Below, in pieces: positions 24,940 to 34,526 of a DNA stretch of 64,000 bases (positions are counted from its first letter, which is position 1; each line of letters begins with the position of its first letter). The stretch is from Dactylosporangium sp040605635 (GTDB lineage Bacteria; Actinomycetota; Actinomycetes; Mycobacteriales; Micromonosporaceae): positions 105,591 through 169,590 of the forward strand of contig NZ_JBEXDG010000018.1 of the NCBI RefSeq assembly GCF_040605635.1. Reading direction: 5' to 3'. The notes under the pieces are model-generated. The model searched no databases and was not told the origin of the DNA. It saw only the letters and a program-made list of their open reading frames with translations. The position numbers and the translations under genes were made by a program.

Positions 24940-26604
24940 TCAGCTCAGCTTGAGCGACGCCACCTCGCCGAGGGTCTTGTCGGGCTTGGTGCCCTCGACG
25001 GTCACGTGCGCGGAGCGGCCGTCGAGCAGGAGCACGCCGACCGCGTTGCCGAAGTAGGGATCGGCGGTCTTGGCCCAGCGGACCGGCGGCTTCGGCAGGC
25101 CCACGGCGCGCGCGAGGGAGCGCATGAGGCGAGCGGCGGGCGGGTTCCAGCCGAACTTCATCGCCGGGCGGATGTACCTCGGCATGTCGTTGTGGACCGG
25201 CGAGCAGGTCAGCTGGTGCACGGGGCTGACCACGTCCGGCCCGAGGACGGCGCGGGCGGCGTAGGAGTGGTGCACGTCACCGGAGAGCACACTGATCGAC
25301 GCCGGCGGCGGTGAGACGCCGCCCCGGCCCGCGCCGATCTCGCTGAGCAGCGCGGTGAGCGAGTCGAACGAGCGCCTGAACGCCGCCCAGTGCTCCAGGT
25401 CGACCGCCTGGCGGAGCTTCTCGCCGAACTTCGACACCCAGTCGCGGGGCGACTCGGCGATCCGCTCGGTCGCGGCCTCCAGGTGGTGGATCGCCGGCGG
25501 CAGCAGCCACGGCAGCGAGGAGCCGATCAGCAGGTGGTCGTAGTCGCCGGGGATCTGCTCGGTGAGCCACTGCCACTCCGACTCCGCGAGCATCGCCCGG
25601 TGGCCGCGGGCCAGCACGCGGGCGGCGCGGTTGTCGACGACGACGAGGCGGGTGCGGTCGATGTCGATCGCGTAGCTCCACCGGTAGCCGGTGGGTTCGT
25701 GGTCGGCGCGCGTACCGAACGCGTCGAGGACCTCGGTCGCGTCGCCGTCCGCCCCGACGACGGCGGCGTAGACCGGGTCGTCGGCCAGCGCGCTCGGCGC
25801 GATGTTGCCCAGGTGCTGGTAGACCCAGTAGGAGGAGAGGCCGGCCTGGATGCGCTGCTCCCACCAGGACAGCCCGGCCATCTGCGTGCGCCAGCGGTCG
25901 GAGGTGTTCCAGTCGTCGATGATCTCGTGGTCGTCGAAGATCATCACGCTGGGCACGGTGGACAGCAGCCAGCGGATCTCCGGGTCGCCCCACGAGTCGA
26001 GATACAGCTTCGTGTACTCGTGGAAGTCCACCACCTGCTTCTTCGGCGCGTCGGCGCGGCGCTTGCGGCGGCGGAGCCACTTCTGGATCTTCTCGGGGGT
26101 CTCGTCGGCATACACCTGGTCGCCGAGCAGCACCAGCATGTCGGGCCACTCGGTCGGCGCGGCGGCGTTGATCGACTCGATGAGCCGGCCCGCGTAGGCG
26201 TCCAGCGCGTCCGGTGGGAAGCGGGTCACGCTCAGCGGGCTCGACTCGCGGCACGATCCGAAGATCAGCCGGACGGGCGCGCCGCCGGGCCTGGTGCGGA
26301 TCGCCGACGGCGGGGAGGTGGAGTCCGGCGGCGGCCAGACCTCGCTCCCGTCGATCCTCACCGTGTACGACGTGACCGCGTCCAGCGGCAGTCCATCCAC
26401 GACGACCAGGGCGTAGTGGTGCCCGTGGACGGTGAACGTGCGGGCGGAGCCGCCGGCTGGGGCGGCGTCGACCTCGACGGTCCCCGGGTGCGACGTCTCC
26501 ACCCAGATGGTCGCGCGGTCGCCTTCGACCCGGCGGAGGACAGGGCCGAGCAGCAGAGGGCCACGGTCCTCGTCGAGCGTGTAGGACCGGTCGTCGTCCG
26601 GCAT
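24940..26604 (-). CDS. PhoD-like alkaline phosphatase D family protein
   Basis: A 554-residue metallophosphatase. N-terminal beta domain about 10-105 (GPVLRRVEGDRATIWVET). The metallophosphatase core shows RLIFGSCRESS near 115, MLVLLGDQVYADE near 160, MIFDDHEIIDDWN near 225 and SVLSGDVHHSYAARA near 440. No signal peptide is seen, unlike secreted PhoD, so it may be cytoplasmic or a phosphodiesterase. ATG 26604 has GGAGG about 8 nt upstream. Divergent from ftsY with a 105-bp gap. Confidence 0.9.
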   Translation of the reverse strand: MPDDDRSYTLDEDRGPLLLGPVLRRVEGDRATIWVETSHPGTVEVDAAPAGGSARTFTVHGHHYALVVVDGLPLDAVTSYTVRIDGSEVWPPPDSTSPPSAIRTRPGGAPVRLIFGSCRESSPLSVTRFPPDALDAYAGRLIESINAAAPTEWPDMLVLLGDQVYADETPEKIQKWLRRRKRRADAPKKQVVDFHEYTKLYLDSWGDPEIRWLLSTVPSVMIFDDHEIIDDWNTSDRWRTQMAGLSWWEQRIQAGLSSYWVYQHLGNIAPSALADDPVYAAVVGADGDATEVLDAFGTRADHEPTGYRWSYAIDIDRTRLVVVDNRAARVLARGHRAMLAESEWQWLTEQIPGDYDHLLIGSSLPWLLPPAIHHLEAATERIAESPRDWVSKFGEKLRQAVDLEHWAAFRRSFDSLTALLSEIGAGRGGVSPPPASISVLSGDVHHSYAARAVLGPDVVSPVHQLTCSPVHNDMPRYIRPAMKFGWNPPAARLMRSLARAVGLPKPPVRWAKTADPYFGNAVGVLLLDGRSAHVTVEGTKPDKTLGEVASLKLS

Positions 26605-26709
26605 GTCATGGACCTCCAGGACGGGTAGGGGGCACTGAAGATGATCCTGCGTGGGCGGACCTGGCGCCACTGCGGGCCCCGCCGCGCGTCGTCTGGGAGG
26701 ATTCCTGCC

Positions 26710-27924
26710 ATGGAGTCGTACATCGTCTTCGGCCTGGTGCTGCTCGTCGTGGTGATCGGGGCGACCCTCGCGCTGGTAGCGCCCCGTTTCCGCAAGCCAC
26801 CGACCCTTCCGCCGGCACAGAAGCCGACCGTCGCCCCTCCCGCCGAGAAGGTCCCGCCGCCACCGGCGAAGAAGACCGTCCCGCCGCCGGTGAAGCCGGC
26901 GCCCCCGCCCGTGGTGGAGGCGCCGCCGCCGGTCGTGCCGACGCCGACCGTGGAAGCGCCGCCGGTGGTCGAGGCTCCACCGGTCGAGACGCCGGAGCCG
27001 ACCGCCGGGCGCCTGGTGCGGCTTCGGGCCCGGCTGTCGCGCTCGCAGAACGTGTTCGGCAAGGGACTGCTCGCCCTGCTGTCGCGCGACAAGCTCGACG
27101 ACGACACCTGGGACGAGATCGAGGAGACCCTCATCGGCGCCGACGTCGGCGTCGCCGCGACCACCGAGATCGTCGGCAAGCTGCGCGAGCGGGCCCGCGT
27201 GCACGGCACCGCGACCGCCTCCGAGCTGCGTGGCATGCTCACCGACGAGCTCGTCGCCGCGCTGCAGCCGGAGATGGACCGCACCCTGGCCGCGACCCGG
27301 CGCGCCGGCCGCCCGTCGGTGCTGCTGATCGTCGGCGTCAACGGCGCCGGCAAGACCACCACCTGCGGCAAGATCGCGCGGGTACTGATCGCCGACGGCC
27401 ACACGGTCCTGATGGGAGCGGCCGACACCTTCCGCGCCGCCGCCGCCGAGCAGCTCACGACCTGGGGCAGCCGGGTGGGCGCGGAGGTGGTCCGCGGCCC
27501 CGAGGGGGCGGATCCGGCGTCGGTGGCGTTCGACGCGGTCAAACGGGGTATCGATGCCGGTGTGGACACCGTGCTCATCGACACCGCCGGCCGGTTGCAG
27601 AACAAGGTCGGCCTGATGGACGAGCTGGGCAAGGTCAAGCGGGTCGTCGAGAAGCACGGGCCGGTCGACGAGACCCTGCTGATCCTCGACGCCACCACCG
27701 GGCAGAACGGCCTGGAACAGGCGCGGGTCTTCACCGAGGTGGTCGACGTCACGGGCGTGGTGCTCACCAAGCTCGACGGCACGGCCAAGGGCGGGATCGT
27801 CATCGCCGTCCAGCGGAAACTGGGCATCCCGGTGAAGCTGGTCGGCCTCGGCGAGGGCCCGGACGACCTGGCGCCCTTCGATGCCCGGCAGTTCGTCGAC
27901 GCACTCGTTGGCACGGACGCGTAA
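26710..27924 (+). CDS. ftsY: signal recognition particle receptor FtsY
   Basis: FtsY docks SRP-ribosome complexes at the membrane. The 404-residue protein has one N-terminal membrane helix (SYIVFGLVLLVVVIGATLALV), a Pro/Val/Ala-rich linker to about 115, and then the NG GTPase. The GTPase shows GVNGAGKTTT near 208, DTFRAAAAEQL near 238, DTAGR near 290 and TKLDGTAKGG near 353. ATG 26710 follows GGGAGG by about 9 nt; an upstream ATG at 26641 has no such site. The membrane-anchored form is typical of actinobacteria. Confidence 0.96.
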   Translation: MESYIVFGLVLLVVVIGATLALVAPRFRKPPTLPPAQKPTVAPPAEKVPPPPAKKTVPPPVKPAPPPVVEAPPPVVPTPTVEAPPVVEAPPVETPEPTAGRLVRLRARLSRSQNVFGKGLLALLSRDKLDDDTWDEIEETLIGADVGVAATTEIVGKLRERARVHGTATASELRGMLTDELVAALQPEMDRTLAATRRAGRPSVLLIVGVNGAGKTTTCGKIARVLIADGHTVLMGAADTFRAAAAEQLTTWGSRVGAEVVRGPEGADPASVAFDAVKRGIDAGVDTVLIDTAGRLQNKVGLMDELGKVKRVVEKHGPVDETLLILDATTGQNGLEQARVFTEVVDVTGVVLTKLDGTAKGGIVIAVQRKLGIPVKLVGLGEGPDDLAPFDARQFVDALVGTDA

Positions 27925-27979
27925 CCTCGGACGGAAAGCTTGGCAGGGCGAGACTCGACCGGGACATGAGGGACTACAC

Positions 27980-28768
27980 GTGACGCAGCAGGAGATCCCC
28001 CTCCACGGCGGAAACACGTCCGTCGTGGTGCGCTCGGGAGACACCGTGCGCCGCAACGCCGGCCCCTGGACGCCGGCGGTGCATGCACTGCTGCGGCACC
28101 TGGAGTATGTCGGGTTCACGGGCGCGCCGCGGGCGTTCGGCATCGACGAGCGGGGCCGCGAGGTCCTGTCATACCTGGAGGGCGAGTCGGGCGGCTATCC
28201 GCTCGCCCCGCACTGGGTGACGGACGAGGCGATGGTCACCGTGGCGACGATGCTGCGGATGTTCCACGACGCGCAGGCCGGGTTCCGCCCGCCGCCCAAC
28301 GCGGTGTGGCGCTCCTTCGGCCCGCCGCCGCCGGACACCGAGGTGATCTGCCACCACGACGCGGCGCCGCACAACGTGATCTGGCGGCCCGACGGGACGC
28401 TGTCGCTGATCGACTTCGACCTCGCCTCGCCGGGCGCCAGGATCTACGACGTGGCGTATGCCGCCTGGACCTGGGTGCCGCTCTTCTCCGACCGTGACTC
28501 CTACACGCTCGGCTGGAAGCGGCCGAACCGGCCGCGGCGGCTGCGCATGTTCGCCGACGCGTATGGGCTGACCCCGCGCGACCGGCACCGTCTCGTGCGG
28601 GTCATCCGGAAACGGATCGTCGATCACATCGAGGGAATTCGACGGATGGCGGCCGCCGGCGACCCCGCTTTCGTGCGGATCGTGCACAAAGGTCATCTCC
28701 GTCGTCCGGTCCGTGACCTGCGGCTCATCGACTATGAACGGCACACGCTCGAATACGCCCTTCGATAG
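27980..28768 (+). CDS. aminoglycoside phosphotransferase (APH)-fold kinase-like protein
   Basis: A 262-residue protein with the APH catalytic loop ICHHDAAPHNVIWRPDG near 119 (HxDxxxxN) and the metal-binding SLIDFDLASPG near 138. Such proteins phosphorylate small molecules; sequence alone does not imply antibiotic resistance. GTG 27980 has GAGGGA 8 nt upstream. It sits 55 nt after ftsY and just before the nitrogen operon promoter; no functional link to either is evident. Confidence 0.8.
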   Translation: MTQQEIPLHGGNTSVVVRSGDTVRRNAGPWTPAVHALLRHLEYVGFTGAPRAFGIDERGREVLSYLEGESGGYPLAPHWVTDEAMVTVATMLRMFHDAQAGFRPPPNAVWRSFGPPPPDTEVICHHDAAPHNVIWRPDGTLSLIDFDLASPGARIYDVAYAAWTWVPLFSDRDSYTLGWKRPNRPRRLRMFADAYGLTPRDRHRLVRVIRKRIVDHIEGIRRMAAAGDPAFVRIVHKGHLRRPVRDLRLIDYERHTLEYALR

Positions 28769-28793
28769 GGCCCCACCAGTAAGTGAGCAGTTC

Positions 28794-28830
28794 TTCACAC
28801 GCTGGAAACATGACGTGACGACTGAGAAAC
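28794..28830 (+). promoter_or_regulatory. GlnR-like binding box upstream of amt
   Basis: TTCAC-n6-GAAAC-n5-GTGAC-n6-GAAAC, about 110 bp before the amt start. This matches the actinobacterial GlnR consensus (gTnAC-n6-GaAAC repeated), except that the middle spacer is 5 rather than 6. GlnR activates amtB-glnK-glnD under nitrogen limitation in Streptomyces. Confidence 0.65.
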
Positions 28831-28940
28831 CGCTCAGCGCCGGTGCGCGAAACGTGAGCCCTGAAAGCTCTCGCGCAACCGGCTGACGGGCGACGCTGCC
28901 TCGGAGGCCGGAGGGAGGATCCGACTAATAGGAGGCCGGC

Positions 28941-30320
28941 GTGCCGGAACCGACGCCTTTTAACGGCAGTAATACCGCATGGTTGCTGATCTCCACGGCA
29001 CTCGTGCTGCTCATGACGCCGGGTCTGGCACTGTTCTACGGTGGCCTGAACCGCTCCAAGGGCGTCCTCAACATGATGATGATGAGCTTCTCGTCCATCG
29101 GGCTCATCAGCGTCATGTGGCTGTTCTACGGCTTCAGCATGTCCTTCGGTGAGGACACCGCCGGTGGTCTCATGGGCAAGCTGAGCAGCTTCCCCGGGAC
29201 CAAGACGTTCCTCGCCGAGACCGACCTCTGGGGCACCACGGGTATCCCGGTCTACGTCTTCATGACCTTCCAGATGACCTTCGCCGTCATCACCGTCGCG
29301 CTGATCAGCGGTGCCATCTCCGACCGGGCCAAGTTCGCCGGCTGGCTGCTGTTCGCCTTCGGCTGGGCCACCCTGGTCTACTTCCCGGTCGCCCACAACG
29401 TGTGGGGCGGCGGCTGGATCTTCCAGCAGTTCCACCCGCTCGACTTCGCCGGTGGCACCGCGGTGCACATCAACGCCGGTGCGGCAGCCCTCGGTGTGGC
29501 GCTGGTCCTCGGCAAGCGCATCGGCTGGCCGCGCGAGAGCATGAAGCCGCACAACGTGCCGTTCGTCGCGCTCGGCGCCGGTCTGCTCTGGTTCGGCTGG
29601 TTCGGCTTCAACGCCGGCTCCGAGCTGACCGTCGACGGCGTCACGGGCCTGGCGTTCATCAACACCCAGGTCGCGACCGCCGCCGCGGTGCTCGGCTGGG
29701 TGCTCGTCGAGTGGATCCGTGACCGGAAGCCGACCCTGGTCGGTGCCTCGTCCGGGGCCATCGCCGGCCTGGTCGCCATCACCCCCGCCTGTGGCTTCAT
29801 CGACCCGTGGGCCGCGGTCCTGCTCGGCCTCGTCGCCGGTGTCGTCTGCGCCCTCGCGGTGAGCCTCAAGTACCGCTTCGGCTTCGACGACTCGCTCGAC
29901 GTCGTCGGCGTGCACTTCGTCGGTGGCTGGATCGGCACCCTGTGGCTCGGCTTCTTCGCCAACACCAAGGCCAACAGCGCGATCGAGTCGGCCGTCGGGG
30001 CCCAGGACGGCCTGTTCTTCGGTGGCGGAGCCACCCAGCTCGGCCGCCAGGCCGCCGCTGCGGCTATCGTCACGGTCTGGTCGTTCGTGATCGCCTTCGG
30101 CCTCGCGTGGATCATCAACAAGACGGTCGGGTTCCGGGTCAGCACCGACGCTGAGGTCGAGGGCATCGACATCACGGAGCACGCCGAAAGTGGTTACGAC
30201 CTGCACAACCCCGGCGGTGGCGGTGGCGGCTCGACCGGCGCCTTCGCCCTGGCCGGGATCGGTGGAAGTGCATCAGCACCGGCGGCGCAAGCCCCGGCGT
30301 CGGAATCAGTTGCCGGTTAG
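28941..30320 (+). CDS. amt: ammonium transporter Amt
   Basis: A 459-residue channel with about 11 membrane helices. The twin pore histidines are seen in TAVHINAGAAALG and DVVGVHFVGGWIG. Other Amt strings are MTPGLALFYGGLNRSK near 27 and SGAISDRAKF near 122. The C-terminal cytosolic tail (from FRVSTDAEVEGIDITEHAESGYDL) is the PII-contact region and is extended by a Gly/Ser/Ala-rich stretch. GTG 28941 has GGAGG 5 nt upstream. First gene of amt-glnK-glnD. Confidence 0.95.
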   Translation: MPEPTPFNGSNTAWLLISTALVLLMTPGLALFYGGLNRSKGVLNMMMMSFSSIGLISVMWLFYGFSMSFGEDTAGGLMGKLSSFPGTKTFLAETDLWGTTGIPVYVFMTFQMTFAVITVALISGAISDRAKFAGWLLFAFGWATLVYFPVAHNVWGGGWIFQQFHPLDFAGGTAVHINAGAAALGVALVLGKRIGWPRESMKPHNVPFVALGAGLLWFGWFGFNAGSELTVDGVTGLAFINTQVATAAAVLGWVLVEWIRDRKPTLVGASSGAIAGLVAITPACGFIDPWAAVLLGLVAGVVCALAVSLKYRFGFDDSLDVVGVHFVGGWIGTLWLGFFANTKANSAIESAVGAQDGLFFGGGATQLGRQAAAAAIVTVWSFVIAFGLAWIINKTVGFRVSTDAEVEGIDITEHAESGYDLHNPGGGGGGSTGAFALAGIGGSASAPAAQAPASESVAG

Positions 30321-30347
30321 CGTCGAGGGATGACGGAGGGAATGGGC

Positions 30348-30686
30348 ATGAAGCTGGTGACCGCGGTCATCAAGCCGTATCAGCTCGACGCGGTGAAAGA
30401 GGCCCTGCACGCGCTTGGCGTGGCCGGCCTGACCGTGAGCGAGGTCCAGGGATACGGACGTCAGAAGGGCCACACCGAGGTCTACCGCGGTGCGGAGTAC
30501 ACGGTGGAGTTCGTCCCGAAGATCCGCGTCGAGATCGTCACCGACGAGCTGGACTTCGAGAAGGTCGTGGACGCCATCGTCACCGCCGCCCGCACCGGCA
30601 AGATCGGTGACGGCAAGGTCTGGGTCACCTCGGTCGACGAGGTCATCCGGGTCCGCACCGGCGAGCGCGGCCTCGACGCGCTGTAG
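30348..30686 (+). CDS. glnK: nitrogen regulatory protein PII (GlnK/GlnB)
   Basis: The 112-residue PII trimer subunit senses ATP/ADP and 2-oxoglutarate and plugs Amt. The T-loop YGRQKGHTEVYRGAEYTVEFVPK is intact, including the tyrosine (RGAEY) that in actinobacteria is adenylylated by GlnD. The C-terminal signature GKIGDGKVWV is present. ATG 30348 gives the canonical MKLVTAVIKP start with GGAGGG upstream; in-frame ATGs at 30330 and 30342 are alternatives. Confidence 0.96.
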   Translation: MKLVTAVIKPYQLDAVKEALHALGVAGLTVSEVQGYGRQKGHTEVYRGAEYTVEFVPKIRVEIVTDELDFEKVVDAIVTAARTGKIGDGKVWVTSVDEVIRVRTGERGLDAL

Positions 30687-30693
30687 CCGATAC

Positions 30694-32937
30694 ATGACAC
30701 AACCGCCGGCGCCCGCCCCGATCCTTTCCACCGGGGCGGGCGCCGCCGCGCGCGCCGCACGCTCGGCCGCGCTCGACTCCTGGCTCGCCTCGGTGTTCGC
30801 CGCGGCCGGCGGTTCCTCCGAGGGGCTCGCCCTGGTCGCCGTCGGCGGGCTCGGCCGCGGCGAGTGCGCCCCGCGCAGCGACCTCGACCTGGTCCTGCTG
30901 CATGCCCCTGCCGTCGACGCCGATGAGCTCGGCAGCCGGATCTGGTATCAGATCTGGGACGCCAAGTTCGCGCTCGACCACTCCACCCGCACCCCGTCGC
31001 AGGCGCTCGCCCTGGCCCAGGAGGACCTGAAGGTCGCGCTCGGCCTGCTCGACGCCCGGCTCGTCGCCGGCGACGCCGGCCTGCTCGCCCGCCTGCACAC
31101 CGACGCGGTCGCGCAGTGGCGGCGCGAGGCCCGGCACCTGCTGCCCGCGCTGCGGAAGCTCACCGAGGCCCGCTGGGACGCCCATGGCGAGCTCGCCTTC
31201 CTGCTCGAAGGCGACGTCAAGGAGTCCCGCGGCGGCCTGCGCGACTTCGGCGTGCTGCGCGGCATCGGCTTCGCCGGTGTCGCCGACGGCCCCCGGCCGC
31301 CGGTCCGCGGCGCCCACCGCACCCTGCTCGACGTCCGCGACGCGCTGCACGCCGTGCGCGGGCGCCGGGTCGACCGGCTCCTCGCGCAGGACCGCGACGA
31401 GGTCGCCGAGCTGCTCGACCTCGGCGACCGCGACGAGGTGCTGCGGCGCATCGCCGAGGCCGCCCGCACCATCGCCTACGCCAGCGACGACGCCTGGCGC
31501 GCGGTCGAGCGCTGGTCCGCGCCCGCCACCCGCGGCCACACCGAGCGCAGGCCCCTCGCCCGGGACGTCGTCGAGCAGCACGGTGAGGTCGTCCTCGCGC
31601 GGGCCGCCGTGACCCCGCGCCCCGACCCGGCGCTGGGGCTGCGGGTCGCCGCCGCCGCGGCCCGCGCCGAGCTGCCGATCGCGCACGCCACCCTGGAGTG
31701 GCTCGGCGGGTTCGCCGCGCCGATGCCGCAGCCGTGGCCGGCGCCGGCCCGCGACGCCCTGCTCACGCTGCTCGGCAGCGGCCCGTCGATGATCTCGATC
31801 TGGGAGGCGTGCGACCGCTACGGGCTCGTCGTGAACTGGCTGCCCGAATGGGCCAGGGTCCGCAGCCTGCCGCAGCACAGCCCGGTGCACCTGTTCACCG
31901 TCGACCGGCACCTGGTCGAGACGGCCCGCCACGCGGCGAAGCTGTCCCGCGACGTCGACCGCCCGGACCTGCTGGTGCTCTGCGGGCTGCTGCACGACGT
32001 CGGCAAGGGCCTGCCCGGCGACCACAGCATCGTCGGCGCGCCGATCGCCGCCGACATCGCCTCCCGGCTCGGCCTGCCGGACGCCGACGTCGACCGGGTC
32101 GAGAAGGTCGTCCGGCTGCACCTGCTGCTGCCGGACACCGCGACCCGCCGCGACCTGAGCGACCCGCGGACCATCGCCACCGTCGCCGGTGCCGTCGGGG
32201 ACGCCTCCACCCTCGCCGTGCTGCACGCGCTCACCCGCGCCGACGCCGCCGCGACCGGACCCGGCGCCTGGTCGGACTGGAAGGGCCGGCTCATCGGCGA
32301 GCTCGTCCGCCACGTCGAGCGGGCCCTGGACACCGGCGTGGTCGCGCCGCCGCCGTCGCCCGCCGCGGCGCTGCCGGAGCCGGACCGGCTGCCCGCGGTC
32401 CTCATCGGGACCGACGCCGTGTCGGTGACCGCGCAGGACCGGCGCGGGCTGCTGGCCGCGGTCGCCGGGTGCCTGTCGCTGCACCGCCTCGACGTGGTCA
32501 CCGCCGACACGGTCAGCTCCGGCGGGCTGGCCAGGATGGTCTGCGCGGTGCAGCCGAGGTACGGCGGCGACCTCGACCGCGAGGCGATCGCCAGCGACCT
32601 GCGGCGCGCCGTGCTGGGCGAGCTGCCGGTCGCCGAGCGGCTCGCCGCCCGGGAGCGGTCCGCCAGGCAGCGCAACACCGTGCCGCCGCGGGTCGTGTGG
32701 CAACCGTCGAGCGCCGCGACCGCGGCCACCGTCCTGGAACTGCGCGCCTCCGACACCCCTGGCCTGCTCTTCCGGGTGGCGCGGGCGCTGGAGGACGTGG
32801 GCGCCGACGTGCGTTCCGCCCGGATCTCCACCCTCGGCGGCCAGGTCGTCGACGCCTTCTACCTGGCCGGGGAGCTGTCCGACGACGACCGTGCCCGGGT
32901 CGAGGACGCCGTGCTGCGGGCGGCGACGCCCGCCTAG
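30694..32937 (+). CDS. glnD: PII nucleotidyltransferase GlnD
   Basis: GlnD modifies PII; actinobacterial versions adenylylate it. The 747-residue protein has a nucleotidyltransferase motif GGLGRGECAPRSDLDLVLLH near residue 50, a helical region with GDVKESRGGLRDFGVL, and an HD domain LLHDVGKGLPGDHS near 430. Two C-terminal ACT domains lie near 570 (VTAQDRRGLLAAVAGCL) and 677 (ASDTPGLLFRVARALEDVGADV). It begins 7 nt after glnK. Confidence 0.95.
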   Translation: MTQPPAPAPILSTGAGAAARAARSAALDSWLASVFAAAGGSSEGLALVAVGGLGRGECAPRSDLDLVLLHAPAVDADELGSRIWYQIWDAKFALDHSTRTPSQALALAQEDLKVALGLLDARLVAGDAGLLARLHTDAVAQWRREARHLLPALRKLTEARWDAHGELAFLLEGDVKESRGGLRDFGVLRGIGFAGVADGPRPPVRGAHRTLLDVRDALHAVRGRRVDRLLAQDRDEVAELLDLGDRDEVLRRIAEAARTIAYASDDAWRAVERWSAPATRGHTERRPLARDVVEQHGEVVLARAAVTPRPDPALGLRVAAAAARAELPIAHATLEWLGGFAAPMPQPWPAPARDALLTLLGSGPSMISIWEACDRYGLVVNWLPEWARVRSLPQHSPVHLFTVDRHLVETARHAAKLSRDVDRPDLLVLCGLLHDVGKGLPGDHSIVGAPIAADIASRLGLPDADVDRVEKVVRLHLLLPDTATRRDLSDPRTIATVAGAVGDASTLAVLHALTRADAAATGPGAWSDWKGRLIGELVRHVERALDTGVVAPPPSPAAALPEPDRLPAVLIGTDAVSVTAQDRRGLLAAVAGCLSLHRLDVVTADTVSSGGLARMVCAVQPRYGGDLDREAIASDLRRAVLGELPVAERLAARERSARQRNTVPPRVVWQPSSAATAATVLELRASDTPGLLFRVARALEDVGADVRSARISTLGGQVVDAFYLAGELSDDDRARVEDAVLRAATPA

Positions 32938-32993
32938 ACGATCGGGCGTCGGTTACCCTTTGCAGCAGCGCCTACCTCGAGGACGGATTCGTC

Positions 32994-34526
32994 GTGTTTG
33001 ACACCCTGAGTGACCGGCTCTCCGGCATCTTCTCGAAGCTGAAGAGCAAGGGCAGGCTCACCGACGCCGACGTCGACGCCACCGCCCGGGAGATCCGCCT
33101 CGCCCTGCTCGAGGCCGACGTCGCGCTGCCGGTGGTGAAGGACTTCATCGCCCGGCTCAAGGAGCGCGCCCGCGGCGCCGAGGTGTCCAAGGCCCTCAAC
33201 CCGGCCCAGCAGGTCATCAAGATCGTGCACGAGGAGCTGGTCGCGACGCTCGGCGGCGAGGCCCGCCGGCTGCAGTTCGCCAAGACCGCGCCGACCGTGA
33301 TCATGCTCGCCGGCCTCCAGGGCTCCGGCAAGACCACCCTGGCCGGCAAGCTCGCCCGCTGGCTCAAGGCGCAGGGCCACCAGCCGCTGCTCGTCGCCTG
33401 TGACCTCCAGCGCCCCAACGCCGTCAACCAGCTGCAGGTCCTCGGCGGCCGGGCCGGCGTCGAGGTCTACGCGCCGCAGCCCGGCAACGGCGTCGGTGAC
33501 CCCGTCAGCGTCGCCCGCGAGTCGATCGAGCACGCCCGCCGCCAGATGCGCGACATCGTCATCGTCGACACCGCCGGCCGCCTCGGCATCGACGCCGAGA
33601 TGATGCAGCAGGCCGCCGACATCCGCGACGCCGTCGACCCCGACGAGGTCATCTTCGTCATCGACGCCATGGTCGGCCAGGACGCAGTCACCACCGCGCA
33701 GGCCTTCCGCGACGGCGTCGGCATCACCGGCGTGGTCCTGTCCAAGCTCGACGGCGACGCCCGCGGTGGCGCCGCGCTCTCCGTCCGCCACGTCACCGGT
33801 CAGCCGATCATGTTCGCCTCCACCGGTGAGAAGCTCGAGGACTTCGACGTCTTCCACCCCGACCGGATGGCCTCGCGCATCCTCGGCATGGGTGACGTGC
33901 TCACCCTCATCGAGCAGGCCGAGCTGGCGTTCGAGGACGACCAGAAGGAGCGGATGGCCGCCAAGCTCATGGGCGGCGAGACGTTCACCCTCGAGGACTT
34001 CCTCGAGCAGCTGCAGGCCGTGCGGCGGATGGGCCCGATCGCCAACGTGCTGGCGATGATGCCCGGCATGGGGCAGATGAAGGACCAGATCGCCGAGATC
34101 GACGACAAGCACTTCGACAAGGTCACCGCGATCATCCGCTCGATGACCCCGGGCGAGCGCACCAACCCCAAGGTCCTCAACGCGTCCCGCCGGGTCCGCA
34201 TCGCCAACGGCTCCGGCGTCACCGTCACCGACGTCAACCAGCTGCTCAACCGCTTCGCCGACGCGCAGAAGATGATGAAGCAGATGGGCGGCATGATGGG
34301 CCTGCCCGGCGGCCGCCGCAAGGCCACCAAGTCGCCGAAGAACAAGCGCAAGGGCGGCAAGAGCGGCGGCGGCTCCCGTCAGCCCAGGCTCGGCGGCGGC
34401 ATGCCGCAGCTGCCTGCGGGCTTCGACCCGGCGTCGATGGACCCCAACGCGGCGGGCCTGCCGACCGGCTTCAAGCTGCCGAAGCTCGACTTCTCGAAGC
34501 TGCAGAAGCGTGACGGACAGTCCTGA
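32994..34526 (+). CDS. ffh: signal recognition particle protein Ffh
   Basis: Ffh binds signal peptides and 4.5S RNA and docks on FtsY. The 510-residue product starts VFDTLSDRLSGIFSKLK. It has GLQGSGKTT near 105, DTAGRLGID near 191, SKLDGDARGGAAL near 247 and a Met-rich M domain (MGGMMGLPGG). An extended basic, Gly-rich tail (KSPKNKRKGGKSGGG) is followed by KLDFSKLQK. GTG 32994 has GAGGA about 8 nt upstream. The 4.5S RNA gene is not in the window. Confidence 0.96.
   Translation: MFDTLSDRLSGIFSKLKSKGRLTDADVDATAREIRLALLEADVALPVVKDFIARLKERARGAEVSKALNPAQQVIKIVHEELVATLGGEARRLQFAKTAPTVIMLAGLQGSGKTTLAGKLARWLKAQGHQPLLVACDLQRPNAVNQLQVLGGRAGVEVYAPQPGNGVGDPVSVARESIEHARRQMRDIVIVDTAGRLGIDAEMMQQAADIRDAVDPDEVIFVIDAMVGQDAVTTAQAFRDGVGITGVVLSKLDGDARGGAALSVRHVTGQPIMFASTGEKLEDFDVFHPDRMASRILGMGDVLTLIEQAELAFEDDQKERMAAKLMGGETFTLEDFLEQLQAVRRMGPIANVLAMMPGMGQMKDQIAEIDDKHFDKVTAIIRSMTPGERTNPKVLNASRRVRIANGSGVTVTDVNQLLNRFADAQKMMKQMGGMMGLPGGRRKATKSPKNKRKGGKSGGGSRQPRLGGGMPQLPAGFDPASMDPNAAGLPTGFKLPKLDFSKLQKRDGQS

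Noticed and set aside
27980..28768. Antibiotic resistance gene (aminoglycoside phosphotransferase)
   Set aside because: Only the general APH catalytic fold is visible; the genomic context and sequence give no sign of a resistance enzyme.
30643..32703. 686-codon open frame on the minus strand opposite glnD
   Set aside because: Shadow frame; glnD has intact nucleotidyltransferase, HD and ACT motifs.
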